DNA from: JAMCRM01 sp041685075 | Lineage (GTDB): Bacteria; Acidobacteriota; Terriglobia; Bryobacterales; Bryobacteraceae | Assembly (NCBI GenBank): GCA_041685075.1 | Contig: JAWLGN010000214.1 | Coordinates: 1 to 9,439, forward strand | Direction: 5' to 3' | DNA length: 9,439 nucleotides | In this document: positions 1-6,860 of the stretch, in pieces | Layout: the number at the start of each line of letters is the position of its first letter | Position numbering within the stretch: position 1 is the stretch's first letter | Program-made: the position numbers and the translations under genes | Notes under the pieces: model-generated | The model's database searches: none | Told to the model about the DNA's origin: nothing | Seen by the model: only the letters and a program-made list of their open reading frames with translations

Positions 1-1773
1 TTCATCGACGAGGCCCACACCATGATCGGCGCCGGCGGGGCAGCCGGACAGAACGACGCGGCCAACCTGCTCAAGCCGGCACTGGCGCGCGGCGAGCTGC
101 GCACTATCGCGGCCACCACCTGGTCCGAGTACAAGAAGTACTTCGAGAAGGACCCCGCGCTGGCGCGGCGCTTCCAGGTGATCAAGGTCGAGGAACCTAC
201 GGAAGCGCAGTGCCTGGTGATGCTGCGCGGCGTCGTCCCGGTGCTCGAGCAGCACCACAATGTGCGCATCCTGGACGAGGGGCTGGAGGCCGCGGTGCGC
301 CTCTCCCACCGCTATCTCCCGGACCGCCAGTTGCCGGACAAGGCCGTCAGCGTGCTCGACACCGCCTGCGCGCGGCTGGCGCTGGGGCAGAGTACCACGC
401 CGCCGGCGGTGGAGGGCCTGCGCCGCCAGCTCGACGATCTCGAAGTGCAGGAGCGCGTGCTGACCCGTGAAGTGCAGCTCGGCGCGGATCACTCCGAGCG
501 CCTGGCCGCTATCGCGCAAGCGCAGGCCGCCGCGCGCTCGGAACTCGATGAGACCACCGCGCGGTGGGAGAAGGAATCGGCGCTGGTCGAGCAGATCCGC
601 GAGGTGCGGGCGCAGATCGAAGGCGCCGTTTCGGCTCCCGCCGGTGCCACCTCGGGCGACGGTGCGGCCGCGGCGCCGGCGGCCGATCCCGAAGCGCTGC
701 GCGCCCGGCTTGCCGAGCTCAACGCCTCGCTCGATGCGCTGCAGGGCGAAACGCCGCTCATCCGGGTCTGCGTGGACGCACAGGTGGTGGGGGAAGTCAT
801 CTCCGGCTGGACCGGCATCCCCATCGGCAAGATGCTCAAGGACGAGATCCAGACCATTCTGGAACTCGACAAGCACCTCGGCAAGCGGGTTATCGGGCAG
901 GACCACGCGCTGGCGGCCATCTGCGAGCGTGTGCGCACCTCGAAAGCCGGCCTGGAAGATCCCAGCAAGCCCATAGGGGTTTTCCTGCTGGCGGGGCCGA
1001 GCGGCGTCGGGAAGACCGAAACCGCGCTGGCCATCTCGGACCTGCTCTATGGCGGGGAGCACAACGTCATCACCATCAACATGTCGGAGTTCCAGGAGTC
1101 CCACACGGTATCCACCCTGAAGGGCTCGCCTCCGGGCTACGTGGGGTACGGGGAGGGCGGCGTGCTGACCGAGGCGGTGCGGCGCCGGCCTTACTCGGTG
1201 GTGCTGCTCGACGAGGTCGAAAAGGCCCATCCCGACGTGCTCGAGCTTTTCTTCCAGGTGTTCGATAAAGGCCGCATGGAGGACGGCGAAGGCCGCGAGA
1301 TCGACTTCAAGAACACCATCATCATCCTGACCTCGAACGCCGGGACCGACACCATCATGAAGCTCACCGCCGACCCGGAGACCGCGCCCGAATGGGAGGC
1401 CCTGGTCAAGGCGCTCAAGCCGGAGCTGAACAAGATCTTCAAACCGGCGTTCCTGGGGCGGCTGGTAATCATCCCGTATTACCCCATCCGGGACGAGTCG
1501 CTGAAGCGCATCATCCTGTTGAAGCTCGCGAAGATTCAGCGGCGCATTCAGGAGGCGCACAGGATCTCGCTCGATTTCACACCCGAGGTGGTGGAGGAAG
1601 TGGCGCGCCGCTGCACGGAGGTCGAAAGCGGCGCCCGCAACGTGGATAACATCCTGACCAACACCATGCTGCCCGAGGTGTCGCGGCAGATTCTGGGCCG
1701 GCTGGCCGAGGGCTTGAAGCTGGAGTCGATTCGCGTCGGCATCGGCGCGGACGGCTCCTTCGTCTATTCGTAA
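1..1773 (+). CDS. clpV: T6SS sheath-disassembly ATPase TssH/ClpV, 5'-truncated
   Basis: This is an AAA+ unfoldase of the Hsp100/ClpB class. In T6SS it extracts and recycles contracted TssB/TssC sheath in the cytoplasm using ATP. The first visible codons read FIDEAHT, the Walker B of ring D1, so the N-domain and D1 Walker A lie off the left edge; 590 residues are visible of a protein usually near 850-900. In order, counting from base 1: D1 Walker B at 1-7; D1 arginine finger region LARRF at 54-58; middle coiled coil about 137-207; an Ala/Pro/Gly-rich linker 208-230; D2 Walker A GPSGVGKT from 332 (bases 994-1017); pore loop GYVG 379-382; D2 Walker B LLDE with D404/E405; FLGRL with R487; sensor-2 GAR ending at R546. 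VISGWTGIP, GYGEGGVLTEAVRRRPYS and ESGARNVDNIL look like ClpV rather than ClpB. The gene ends with TAA five bases before the next gene. Assignment to ClpV is firm. Confidence 0.95.
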   Translation, partial: FIDEAHTMIGAGGAAGQNDAANLLKPALARGELRTIAATTWSEYKKYFEKDPALARRFQVIKVEEPTEAQCLVMLRGVVPVLEQHHNVRILDEGLEAAVRLSHRYLPDRQLPDKAVSVLDTACARLALGQSTTPPAVEGLRRQLDDLEVQERVLTREVQLGADHSERLAAIAQAQAAARSELDETTARWEKESALVEQIREVRAQIEGAVSAPAGATSGDGAAAAPAADPEALRARLAELNASLDALQGETPLIRVCVDAQVVGEVISGWTGIPIGKMLKDEIQTILELDKHLGKRVIGQDHALAAICERVRTSKAGLEDPSKPIGVFLLAGPSGVGKTETALAISDLLYGGEHNVITINMSEFQESHTVSTLKGSPPGYVGYGEGGVLTEAVRRRPYSVVLLDEVEKAHPDVLELFFQVFDKGRMEDGEGREIDFKNTIIILTSNAGTDTIMKLTADPETAPEWEALVKALKPELNKIFKPAFLGRLVIIPYYPIRDESLKRIILLKLAKIQRRIQEAHRISLDFTPEVVEEVARRCTEVESGARNVDNILTNTMLPEVSRQILGRLAEGLKLESIRVGIGADGSFVYS

Positions 1774-1778
1774 CCGCA

Positions 1779-2756
1779 ATGACGGCGGAGGAGATTCAGG
1801 CCGGTTTGCGCGACGCGGAGGTGGCCCCACGGCTGGCGGCGCTGGCCGAACTGGCCGCGCCGGAGGCCGATCCCGCGCCTTGGGCGGCGGAGGTCGCCTC
1901 CTGCCTGGATCATCCCGCCGAGGCGGTGCGCGCGGCGGCGGTCTGCGTGCTGGCGCGCCTGGGGGCGTCGTCGGTGGCGGCGCTCGACCGTGCCGTGCGG
2001 CCGGACCAGCCGCCCGTGGTCCGGACCTTCGCGGCACAGGCGCTGGGAACTCTGGGGCCCGCGGCGGTACCCGCCATCCGGGAGTTGTGCCGCGCCCTCA
2101 CGGCGCCCGATCCGGGGCTGCGCTTCCACGCTGCTCTCGCGCTGGGCAGCATCGGGGAGGCGGCCTCGCCGTGGCTCCACCGGATGCTGCAATTCAGCGA
2201 TCCGCTGGTGGTTGCCGCGGCGGTGGATGGGTTGGGATGGATCGGAAAACCGGCGGCCCACGCGGTGCCGGATATCCAGCGGTTGGGGTGTTCGCCGGTT
2301 GCGAAGCTGCGGCAGTCCTGTGCCGCCGCGCTCGTAAAGATCGCGCGCGACCCCGCGGCGGGGCTGCCCATTCTGGAGCGGGAACTCGTCGATCCGGATC
2401 CCGAAGTGCGACAGGGCGCCATCGAGCGCATCGGCGAACTCGGGGCGGCGGGAAGGCCCGCCGCGTCCGGCCTGCTGCGCTGCGTGCGGGACCCTGTGGC
2501 CGGGGTGCGTGCCGCGGCGGCGCTGGCTCTCGCGCGCCTGCATGCCGACGCGGCGAGCGCGCTGCCGGCCCTGGAGCAGTTGCTCGGAGACGCGGAGAGC
2601 GCCGTGCGCGTCACCGCCGCGGTAGCCCTGGGGGCTTACGGCCCGGAGGCGCGCGGCGCGCTGCCGGCGCTCGAAGCGCTGCGGCGCGGCCCCGATGACG
2701 CCGCCGGAGCGGCCGCCGCCGCGGCCATCGGCGCCATCGGCGGCGGTGTACCATAA
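1779..2756 (+). CDS. HEAT-repeat protein in T6SS operon
   Basis: This 325-residue protein is built almost wholly of HEAT/PBS-lyase-like helical repeats. About eight units of 30-38 residues run from roughly 36 to 323. Each has the pattern 'DP-x-x-x-VR-x-x-A-A-x-A-L-x-x-(L/I)-G', for example around residues 49-62, 80-93, 111-126, 205-222, 236-253 and 271-288. There is no signal peptide, membrane segment or catalytic motif, so it is probably a cytoplasmic protein-binding scaffold. ATG 1779 lies 5 bases after the clpV stop with no clear Shine-Dalgarno sequence, which suggests translational coupling. vgrG follows 19 bases after its stop. The position between sheath ATPase and spike gene makes a T6SS adaptor, chaperone or regulator the natural guess, but the repeats alone do not show a function. 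The DNA is very rich in GC and Ala codons, which generates long false ORFs on both strands. Confidence 0.85.
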   Translation: MTAEEIQAGLRDAEVAPRLAALAELAAPEADPAPWAAEVASCLDHPAEAVRAAAVCVLARLGASSVAALDRAVRPDQPPVVRTFAAQALGTLGPAAVPAIRELCRALTAPDPGLRFHAALALGSIGEAASPWLHRMLQFSDPLVVAAAVDGLGWIGKPAAHAVPDIQRLGCSPVAKLRQSCAAALVKIARDPAAGLPILERELVDPDPEVRQGAIERIGELGAAGRPAASGLLRCVRDPVAGVRAAAALALARLHADAASALPALEQLLGDAESAVRVTAAVALGAYGPEARGALPALEALRRGPDDAAGAAAAAAIGAIGGGVP

Positions 2757-2763
2757 AACACGC

Positions 2764-2769
2764 GAGGAG
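2764..2769 (+). promoter_or_regulatory. Ribosome-binding site that decides the vgrG start
   Basis: GAGGAG lies six bases before ATG 2776. The in-frame ATG at 2770 directly abuts the motif, and the in-frame ATG at 2695 lies inside the HEAT gene, so this site favours 2776. Confidence 0.7.
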
Positions 2770-2775
2770 ATGGGA

Positions 2776-4908
2776 ATGTTCGTTCAAGCGGAAAGACCCA
2801 TGCGGCTCACCACTCCGCTGGGTCCCGATGTGCTGGTCCTGGTCGGCTTTGAGGGGCACGAAGCCATTTCGCAACTGTTCCGTTACCAGCTCGATCTGGT
2901 ATCCACGGAGAACTGCGTGCCGTTCGAGAAGCTGCTCGGCCAGGAGGTCAGCGTCGAGTGGGAGATCCGTGAGGGCGAGAAACGCCATTTCAGCGGCATC
3001 GTCTCGCGCTTTTCGCAGGGCGAGCGGTCTTTCACCCTCACCCGTCACGGCATGGAGGTCGTGCCGCGGGTCTGGCTGCTCACCCGCAAGGTGCGCAGCC
3101 GCATCTTCCAGCACACCACCGTGCCGGACATCCTCAAGCAGGTGCTCAAAGGACTCGAGGTGAGCTACAAGCTGACGGGCGAATATAAGCCGCGCGACTA
3201 CTGCGCGCAGTACCGGGAATCCGATTTCGATTTCATCTCGCGCCTGATGGAGGAGGAGGGTATCTTCTACTTCTTCGAGCAGTCCGCCTCCGGTCATACC
3301 ATGGTGGTGGCGGATACGCCGCAGGCGCATCCCGACCTGGGCGAAGCCATCTACGAAGAGGTGATCGGCGGCATGCGCGAGGAGGACCGCGTCTGGCGCT
3401 GGGAAAAAATCCAGGAGCTGCGGTCCGGCAAGTACACCCTCTGGGACCACTGCTTCGAGCTGCCCGGCAAGCACCTGGAAGCCGAAAAGCCGGTCATCGA
3501 AGAGGCCGCCCTGGGGCGCACGGTGCACCCGCTCAAGGTGGGAGGCAACGATAAGCTGGAAATCTACGAGTACCCCGGCGGCTACGCGCAGCGCTTCGAC
3601 GGTGTCGATAAAAGCGGCGGCGACCGTGCCTCCGACATCCAGAACATCTTCAAGGACAACCAGCGCACGGTAGACATCCGCATGCAGGCGGAAACCACCC
3701 CTGCCCTGACCGTGGAGGGCGAAAGCAACTGCGGGCGATTCTCCGCGGGTTACAAGTTCGGCATCTCGCGGCACTTCTCCGACGGGGGCAAGTTCGTCCT
3801 CACCGTCGTCAACCACCATGCCCACCAGCCTCTCGCCAGCGACGATGGGCAAAGCGCGCCGTTCGAATACACCAACCGCTTCGTCGCCATTCCGTACGCC
3901 ATCCCGTTCCGGCCGCCGCGCGTGACCCCCGTCCCCACCGTCCGGGGCAGCCAGACCGCCACCGTGGTGGGCCCGCCGGGCGAGGAGATCTTCACCGATA
4001 AGTACGGGCGGGTGAAGGTGCAGTTTCACTGGGACCGCGAGGGCCGGAACGACGCCGACAGCGCCTGCTGGATCCGGGTGGCCACTCCCTGGGCTGGCAA
4101 GCGCTGGGGCGCCATCCACATCCCGCGCATCGGCCAGGAGGTGGTGGTGGATTTTCTGGAGGGCCATCCCGACCGGCCCATCATCGTGGGCAGCGTCTAC
4201 AACGCAGACCAGATGCCGCCCTACGCCCTGCCGGATTGGAAAACCAAGAGCGGCATCCGCAGCCACACAACCATGAACGGCGGACGCGGCAACTGCAACG
4301 AGGTGCGGTTCGAAGATAAGGCCGGCGCCGAGCAGCTCTTCCTCCGCGCCGAGAGGGACATGGACACCTGGGTGCAGAACGACAGCCGCGAGTGCATCGG
4401 CAGGGACCGGCACGAGATCGTCGGGCGCGACATGAAGCGCCAGGTCAAGCGGCATCGCCACTCCATCGTGGCGGAGAACGAGAAGGAGAAGGTGGGGGGT
4501 GACGCTCACCTGGCCGTCGGGGGCGACCAGAAGATCGAGATCACCGGAGTGCGTCACATCAAGGCCCGGGAGCAGCGCGAAGAGTTCGATAGCGACTACT
4601 CGCTCAAATCCGGTGCGAATTACGAAGCCAAAACCGGGTCGAAGTACGCCGTCGATGCCGGCCAGGAGATCCATCTGAAAGGCGGAATGAAGGTGGTGAT
4701 CGAGGGCGGTACGCAGGTGACCCTGAAGGGAGCGGGCGGCTTCGTCGATATCGGTCCGGCGGGAGTGACCATCCAGGGGAATATCGTGAACATCAACAGC
4801 GGAGGCGCCGCCGGCTCCGGCAGCGGCGCCAGCCCGGCTTCGCCCTCGGCGCCGTCGGAACCGGAGGAGCCGGACACCGCCGACGACGGCACCATCGACG
4901 TGGATTGA
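2776..4908 (+). CDS. vgrG: T6SS spike protein VgrG/TssI
   Basis: VgrG forms the trimeric, phage gp27/gp5-like spike at the front of the Hcp tube, and its C-terminal tip is capped by PAAR. With ATG 2776 the protein has 710 residues, normal for the family. Residues about 1-380 are the gp27-like part, including the signature RDYCAQYRESDF from 140 and RLMEEEGIFYFFE at 156-168. Residues about 395-476 are the gp5 OB-fold (DKYGRVKVQFHWDREG, WAGKRWGAIHIPRIGQEV, GHPDRPIIVGSVYN). Residues about 477-677 form the charged, beta-repeat needle (RHEIVGRDMKRQV, VGGDQKIEI), ending in VDIGPAGVTIQGNIVNINSGG at about 656-676. The last ~33 residues (to 710) are a Gly/Ser/Pro then acidic tail that looks disordered. 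There is no toxin domain, so this is a structural VgrG. It lies 19 bases after the HEAT gene and 22 before PAAR. The family call is very secure; the start is likely. Confidence 0.96.
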   Translation: MFVQAERPMRLTTPLGPDVLVLVGFEGHEAISQLFRYQLDLVSTENCVPFEKLLGQEVSVEWEIREGEKRHFSGIVSRFSQGERSFTLTRHGMEVVPRVWLLTRKVRSRIFQHTTVPDILKQVLKGLEVSYKLTGEYKPRDYCAQYRESDFDFISRLMEEEGIFYFFEQSASGHTMVVADTPQAHPDLGEAIYEEVIGGMREEDRVWRWEKIQELRSGKYTLWDHCFELPGKHLEAEKPVIEEAALGRTVHPLKVGGNDKLEIYEYPGGYAQRFDGVDKSGGDRASDIQNIFKDNQRTVDIRMQAETTPALTVEGESNCGRFSAGYKFGISRHFSDGGKFVLTVVNHHAHQPLASDDGQSAPFEYTNRFVAIPYAIPFRPPRVTPVPTVRGSQTATVVGPPGEEIFTDKYGRVKVQFHWDREGRNDADSACWIRVATPWAGKRWGAIHIPRIGQEVVVDFLEGHPDRPIIVGSVYNADQMPPYALPDWKTKSGIRSHTTMNGGRGNCNEVRFEDKAGAEQLFLRAERDMDTWVQNDSRECIGRDRHEIVGRDMKRQVKRHRHSIVAENEKEKVGGDAHLAVGGDQKIEITGVRHIKAREQREEFDSDYSLKSGANYEAKTGSKYAVDAGQEIHLKGGMKVVIEGGTQVTLKGAGGFVDIGPAGVTIQGNIVNINSGGAAGSGSGASPASPSAPSEPEEPDTADDGTIDVD

Positions 4909-4913
4909 AAAAT

Positions 4914-4919
4914 GAGGAG
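4914..4919 (+). promoter_or_regulatory. Ribosome-binding site of the PAAR gene
   Basis: GAGGAG lies in the 22-base gap after the vgrG stop, 11 bases before ATG 4931. The spacing is longer than ideal, but no other in-frame start fits and the PAAR protein begins correctly at 4931. Confidence 0.55.
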
Positions 4920-4930
4920 AGAATAACAGC

Positions 4931-5227
4931 ATGCCGCCAGCAGCGCGCATATCCGATATGCATACGTGCCCGCTGTCGACGCCCGGGACGCCCCCTATCC
5001 CGCACGTCGGCGGACCGGTGATCGTGGGCTGCACCACCGTGATCATCGGCTTCATGCCCGCCGCCCGCGTGGGAGACCAGTGCATCTGCGTGGGTCCTCC
5101 GGACACCATCGCCAAGGGCTCCGCGACCGTGATGATCGGTGGAATGCCCGCCGCCCGCATCGGCGACCAGACCATGCACGGCGGCGTCATCACGGTGGGC
5201 TGCCCCACCGTCATCATCGGCGGCTGA
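4931..5227 (+). CDS. PAAR-domain T6SS spike-tip protein
   Basis: This 98-residue stand-alone PAAR protein should cap the VgrG trimer as a zinc-stabilised cone and sharpen or decorate the spike. The motif PAAR occurs at residues 3-6, 43-46 and 73-76, each followed by (I/V)-x-D (ISD, VGD, IGD). Candidate zinc ligands are H11, C13, H25, H83 and C91; which four are used cannot be decided by eye. The chain is Gly/Val/Ile-rich with repeated 'G-x-x-T-V-(I/M)-I-G' beta segments, and there is no signal peptide, membrane helix or C-terminal effector extension. The length matches a PAAR domain alone. It is the last gene of the rightward block, 22 bases after vgrG, and its stop lies 4 bases from the stop of the convergent gene. 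The assignment is secure. Confidence 0.95.
   Translation: MPPAARISDMHTCPLSTPGTPPIPHVGGPVIVGCTTVIIGFMPAARVGDQCICVGPPDTIAKGSATVMIGGMPAARIGDQTMHGGVITVGCPTVIIGG
5048..5170 (+). repeat. Internal direct repeat in the PAAR gene
   Basis: Codons 40-50 (5048-5080; GFMPAARVGDQ) and 70-80 (5138-5170; GGMPAARIGDQ) repeat at an interval of exactly 90 bases, and ATGCCCGCCGCCCGC at 5054-5068 recurs unchanged at 5144-5158. This reflects the pseudo-symmetric PAAR fold and is not a mobile or recombination element. Confidence 0.7.
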
Positions 5228-5232
5228 GCCGC
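5220..5232. terminator. Short hairpin over the convergent stop codons (weak)
   Basis: GCGGC-TGA-GCCGC can form five G-C pairs (plus an outer G-T pair, 5219/5233). The triloop is the PAAR stop codon, and the stem reaches the stop of the opposing gene. No T-tract follows on either strand, so this is at best a weak bidirectional terminator; a palindrome this short can arise by chance in GC-rich DNA. Confidence 0.2.
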
Positions 5233-6860
5233 TACCAGGTCCGCTGGATGCCCGCCGCCTGCCAGGTGGCATCGGCGGCTCGGCGCAGGTAGACGTCCAC
5301 CCTGCGGCTGTCCGTGTTTGCCGCCAGGCGCAGGCGGGCCACCGCAATCGTGCCGGCCGGCGCCGCCTGAAACGCCTCGGGCAGCGCCGGTCCATCGCCC
5401 TCGACCGGCGCGAGCCGCGGCTGCTCCGGATGGTAGGAGAACCAGCTCACCGAGACCGCGCGCGGCTGGACGAAGCCATACTTCACCGCCAGGTCTGTAA
5501 AGCGCAGCCCGCCGTTCTCTACCGCGAAATCGTCCAGCGGCAGCACGTCGGAAAAGAAGGCGCGACCGATTTTGTCCCGGCGGCGGATCAGCACGTCGGT
5601 CAGGTGATCGACCGTGCGCGGGTCGTCGTACTGGCCGGTTTCCACCAGCCGCCGGATCTCCTCGTCGGTGAAGGCCATTACCTGTTTGGCGGCCCAGTAG
5701 GTGTCGTCCGGCAGGTGGTTGACGAAGGCCGGGTTGGGGTAGATCGGCTTCCAATCGTGCGGATCGAAGGCCTCGGCCTCGAATTTGCCGGCTTCAGGAA
5801 GATGGGAGTAGTCGATCCGCTGCCACCTGGGCGCGTACAGCCCCAGGCTCAGGGCCGCTTTCCAGGCGAAGCCGAAATCGTACTGGTAGACGAATCCGTT
5901 GCGCGGGTCGCGGGCGCCCACGCCGCTGCTTCCCAGGATGGAGCCGAAGTCGATCAGGTAATGCCGGACAAACCGCACGCCGTCCTCTTCGACGACGGTA
6001 TCCAGTGTGTTGAGCGAGGTGGCGTCGTAGTGGTTCAGCCAGGCGGCGAACACGTACAGGCCGCGCAGGTCCCTGCGGTGCTCGTGCGGGTAGATGTCGT
6101 TGGGATCGTCCGAGCGGGTGCCGTCGTAGGACCAGGGGCCGAGGATGTCGCCTTCAACATAGAGGCTCGCCAGCGCGCGGTAGGTGCCGTTCGGGCGGCG
6201 GTTGACGTCCTTGAGCAGCTTATCGACGTCGTAGTCCGTCATCCTGCGTTCGGCGCCCGTGATGTCGGTAACGGTGGCATCCTGCGCCAGCACGAGCTGG
6301 TCTCTGCGGAAGTTGACGATGTAGTTCTCCGGCGTAAAGTAGCCCAGCGCGTAAAAGATTCTGGAGCCGATGGCATCTACCGCGGTGGTGGTGTTGGGGG
6401 CGCGGCGCGTGTCGAACTTCAGAACATAGGTGTGGCCGGCGCGATCGCGAATGACGAAGCCCGGGGTCACTCCTTCGCTCTTGGCGCTAAGGATGGTCCA
6501 CCGGCCGCCGGGTTCGGGGGCGCGATCGGCGCACGGACCGCGCTGCAATTCTTCAATGGACATCCTCCGCCGGCCATGGCGGTTGGTATACCAGGCGCTG
6601 TCGGGCACTTCGCCGAGCGTGTTGGTTCCCAGCGCGGGTGGCGGCCCGTCTTTTTCGGGCTTGCCCGGCAGGAAAAAGGTCTTTTCGATCTGGTCGTAGG
6701 TGTCGCTGATCTTGACGGGCCTCAGCTTGCCCACGTTGAGCGGCGGCGGCTCGCGCCAGATGGGGTCGTCGGCGCGGATGCGCAGTACCGTCTCCGGCGC
6801 CGCGGGCAGGGCGGCGAGCGCCGCCAGGCAGACGATCAGAAGGTGGCGAAGACGATCCAG
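5232..6860 (-). CDS. Secreted protein of unassigned family with kinase-fold-like motifs
   Basis: From CTG 6860 the protein has 542 residues. Residues 1-20 look like a Sec signal peptide: basic start DRLRH, hydrophobic core LLIVCLAALAALPA, likely cut near 20. I do not recognise a named family. The central part has a kinase-like order of motifs: a Gly-rich turn EGVTPGF (129-135), VLKFD with K148, a helix plus LGY near 160-174, HYDATSLN (277-284) matching the HxDxxxxN catalytic loop with D279 and N284, and IDFGS with D304-G306. This recalls atypical kinases such as HipA or CotH-like proteins. Residues about 430-542 form a separate, probably beta-rich C-terminal part. No ATG, GTG or TTG exists near the signal peptide; in-frame candidates are 50 or more codons upstream, deep inside the Omp85 gene. 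AAGGAGG at 6867-6873 points to the CTG. It overlaps the Omp85 gene by 25 bases. Secretion is likely; kinase activity is only inferred. Confidence 0.8.
   Translation of the reverse strand: MDRLRHLLIVCLAALAALPAAPETVLRIRADDPIWREPPPLNVGKLRPVKISDTYDQIEKTFFLPGKPEKDGPPPALGTNTLGEVPDSAWYTNRHGRRRMSIEELQRGPCADRAPEPGGRWTILSAKSEGVTPGFVIRDRAGHTYVLKFDTRRAPNTTTAVDAIGSRIFYALGYFTPENYIVNFRRDQLVLAQDATVTDITGAERRMTDYDVDKLLKDVNRRPNGTYRALASLYVEGDILGPWSYDGTRSDDPNDIYPHEHRRDLRGLYVFAAWLNHYDATSLNTLDTVVEEDGVRFVRHYLIDFGSILGSSGVGARDPRNGFVYQYDFGFAWKAALSLGLYAPRWQRIDYSHLPEAGKFEAEAFDPHDWKPIYPNPAFVNHLPDDTYWAAKQVMAFTDEEIRRLVETGQYDDPRTVDHLTDVLIRRRDKIGRAFFSDVLPLDDFAVENGGLRFTDLAVKYGFVQPRAVSVSWFSYHPEQPRLAPVEGDGPALPEAFQAAPAGTIAVARLRLAANTDSRRVDVYLRRAADATWQAAGIQRTW

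Noticed and set aside
1764..2698. Several 230-270-codon frames on both strands within the HEAT-repeat gene
   Set aside because: Their products are Arg/Gly/Pro-rich without structure, while the 1779-2756 frame gives regular HEAT repeats.
2695..2775. Upstream vgrG starts at ATG 2695 or 2770
   Set aside because: The first adds a Pro-rich leader encoded within the HEAT gene and the second abuts the Shine-Dalgarno; ATG 2776 has correct spacing and the usual VgrG N-terminus.
4912..4926. A five-codon ATG-to-TAA frame between vgrG and PAAR
   Set aside because: It coincides with the PAAR ribosome-binding site, and nothing suggests a leader peptide.
5248..5262. A sequence after the PAAR stop resembling its ATGCCCGCCGCC repeat
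   Set aside because: It is a short match in GC-rich DNA, lies antisense to the end of the kinase-like gene, and does not continue a PAAR-like frame.
2611..5754. A 1047-codon open frame on the minus strand opposite vgrG and PAAR
   Set aside because: It is antisense to unmistakable VgrG and PAAR genes, its product is a His/Val/Arg-rich mix with no recognisable domain, and stop codons are depleted in this phase by the GC-rich codon use of the real genes.
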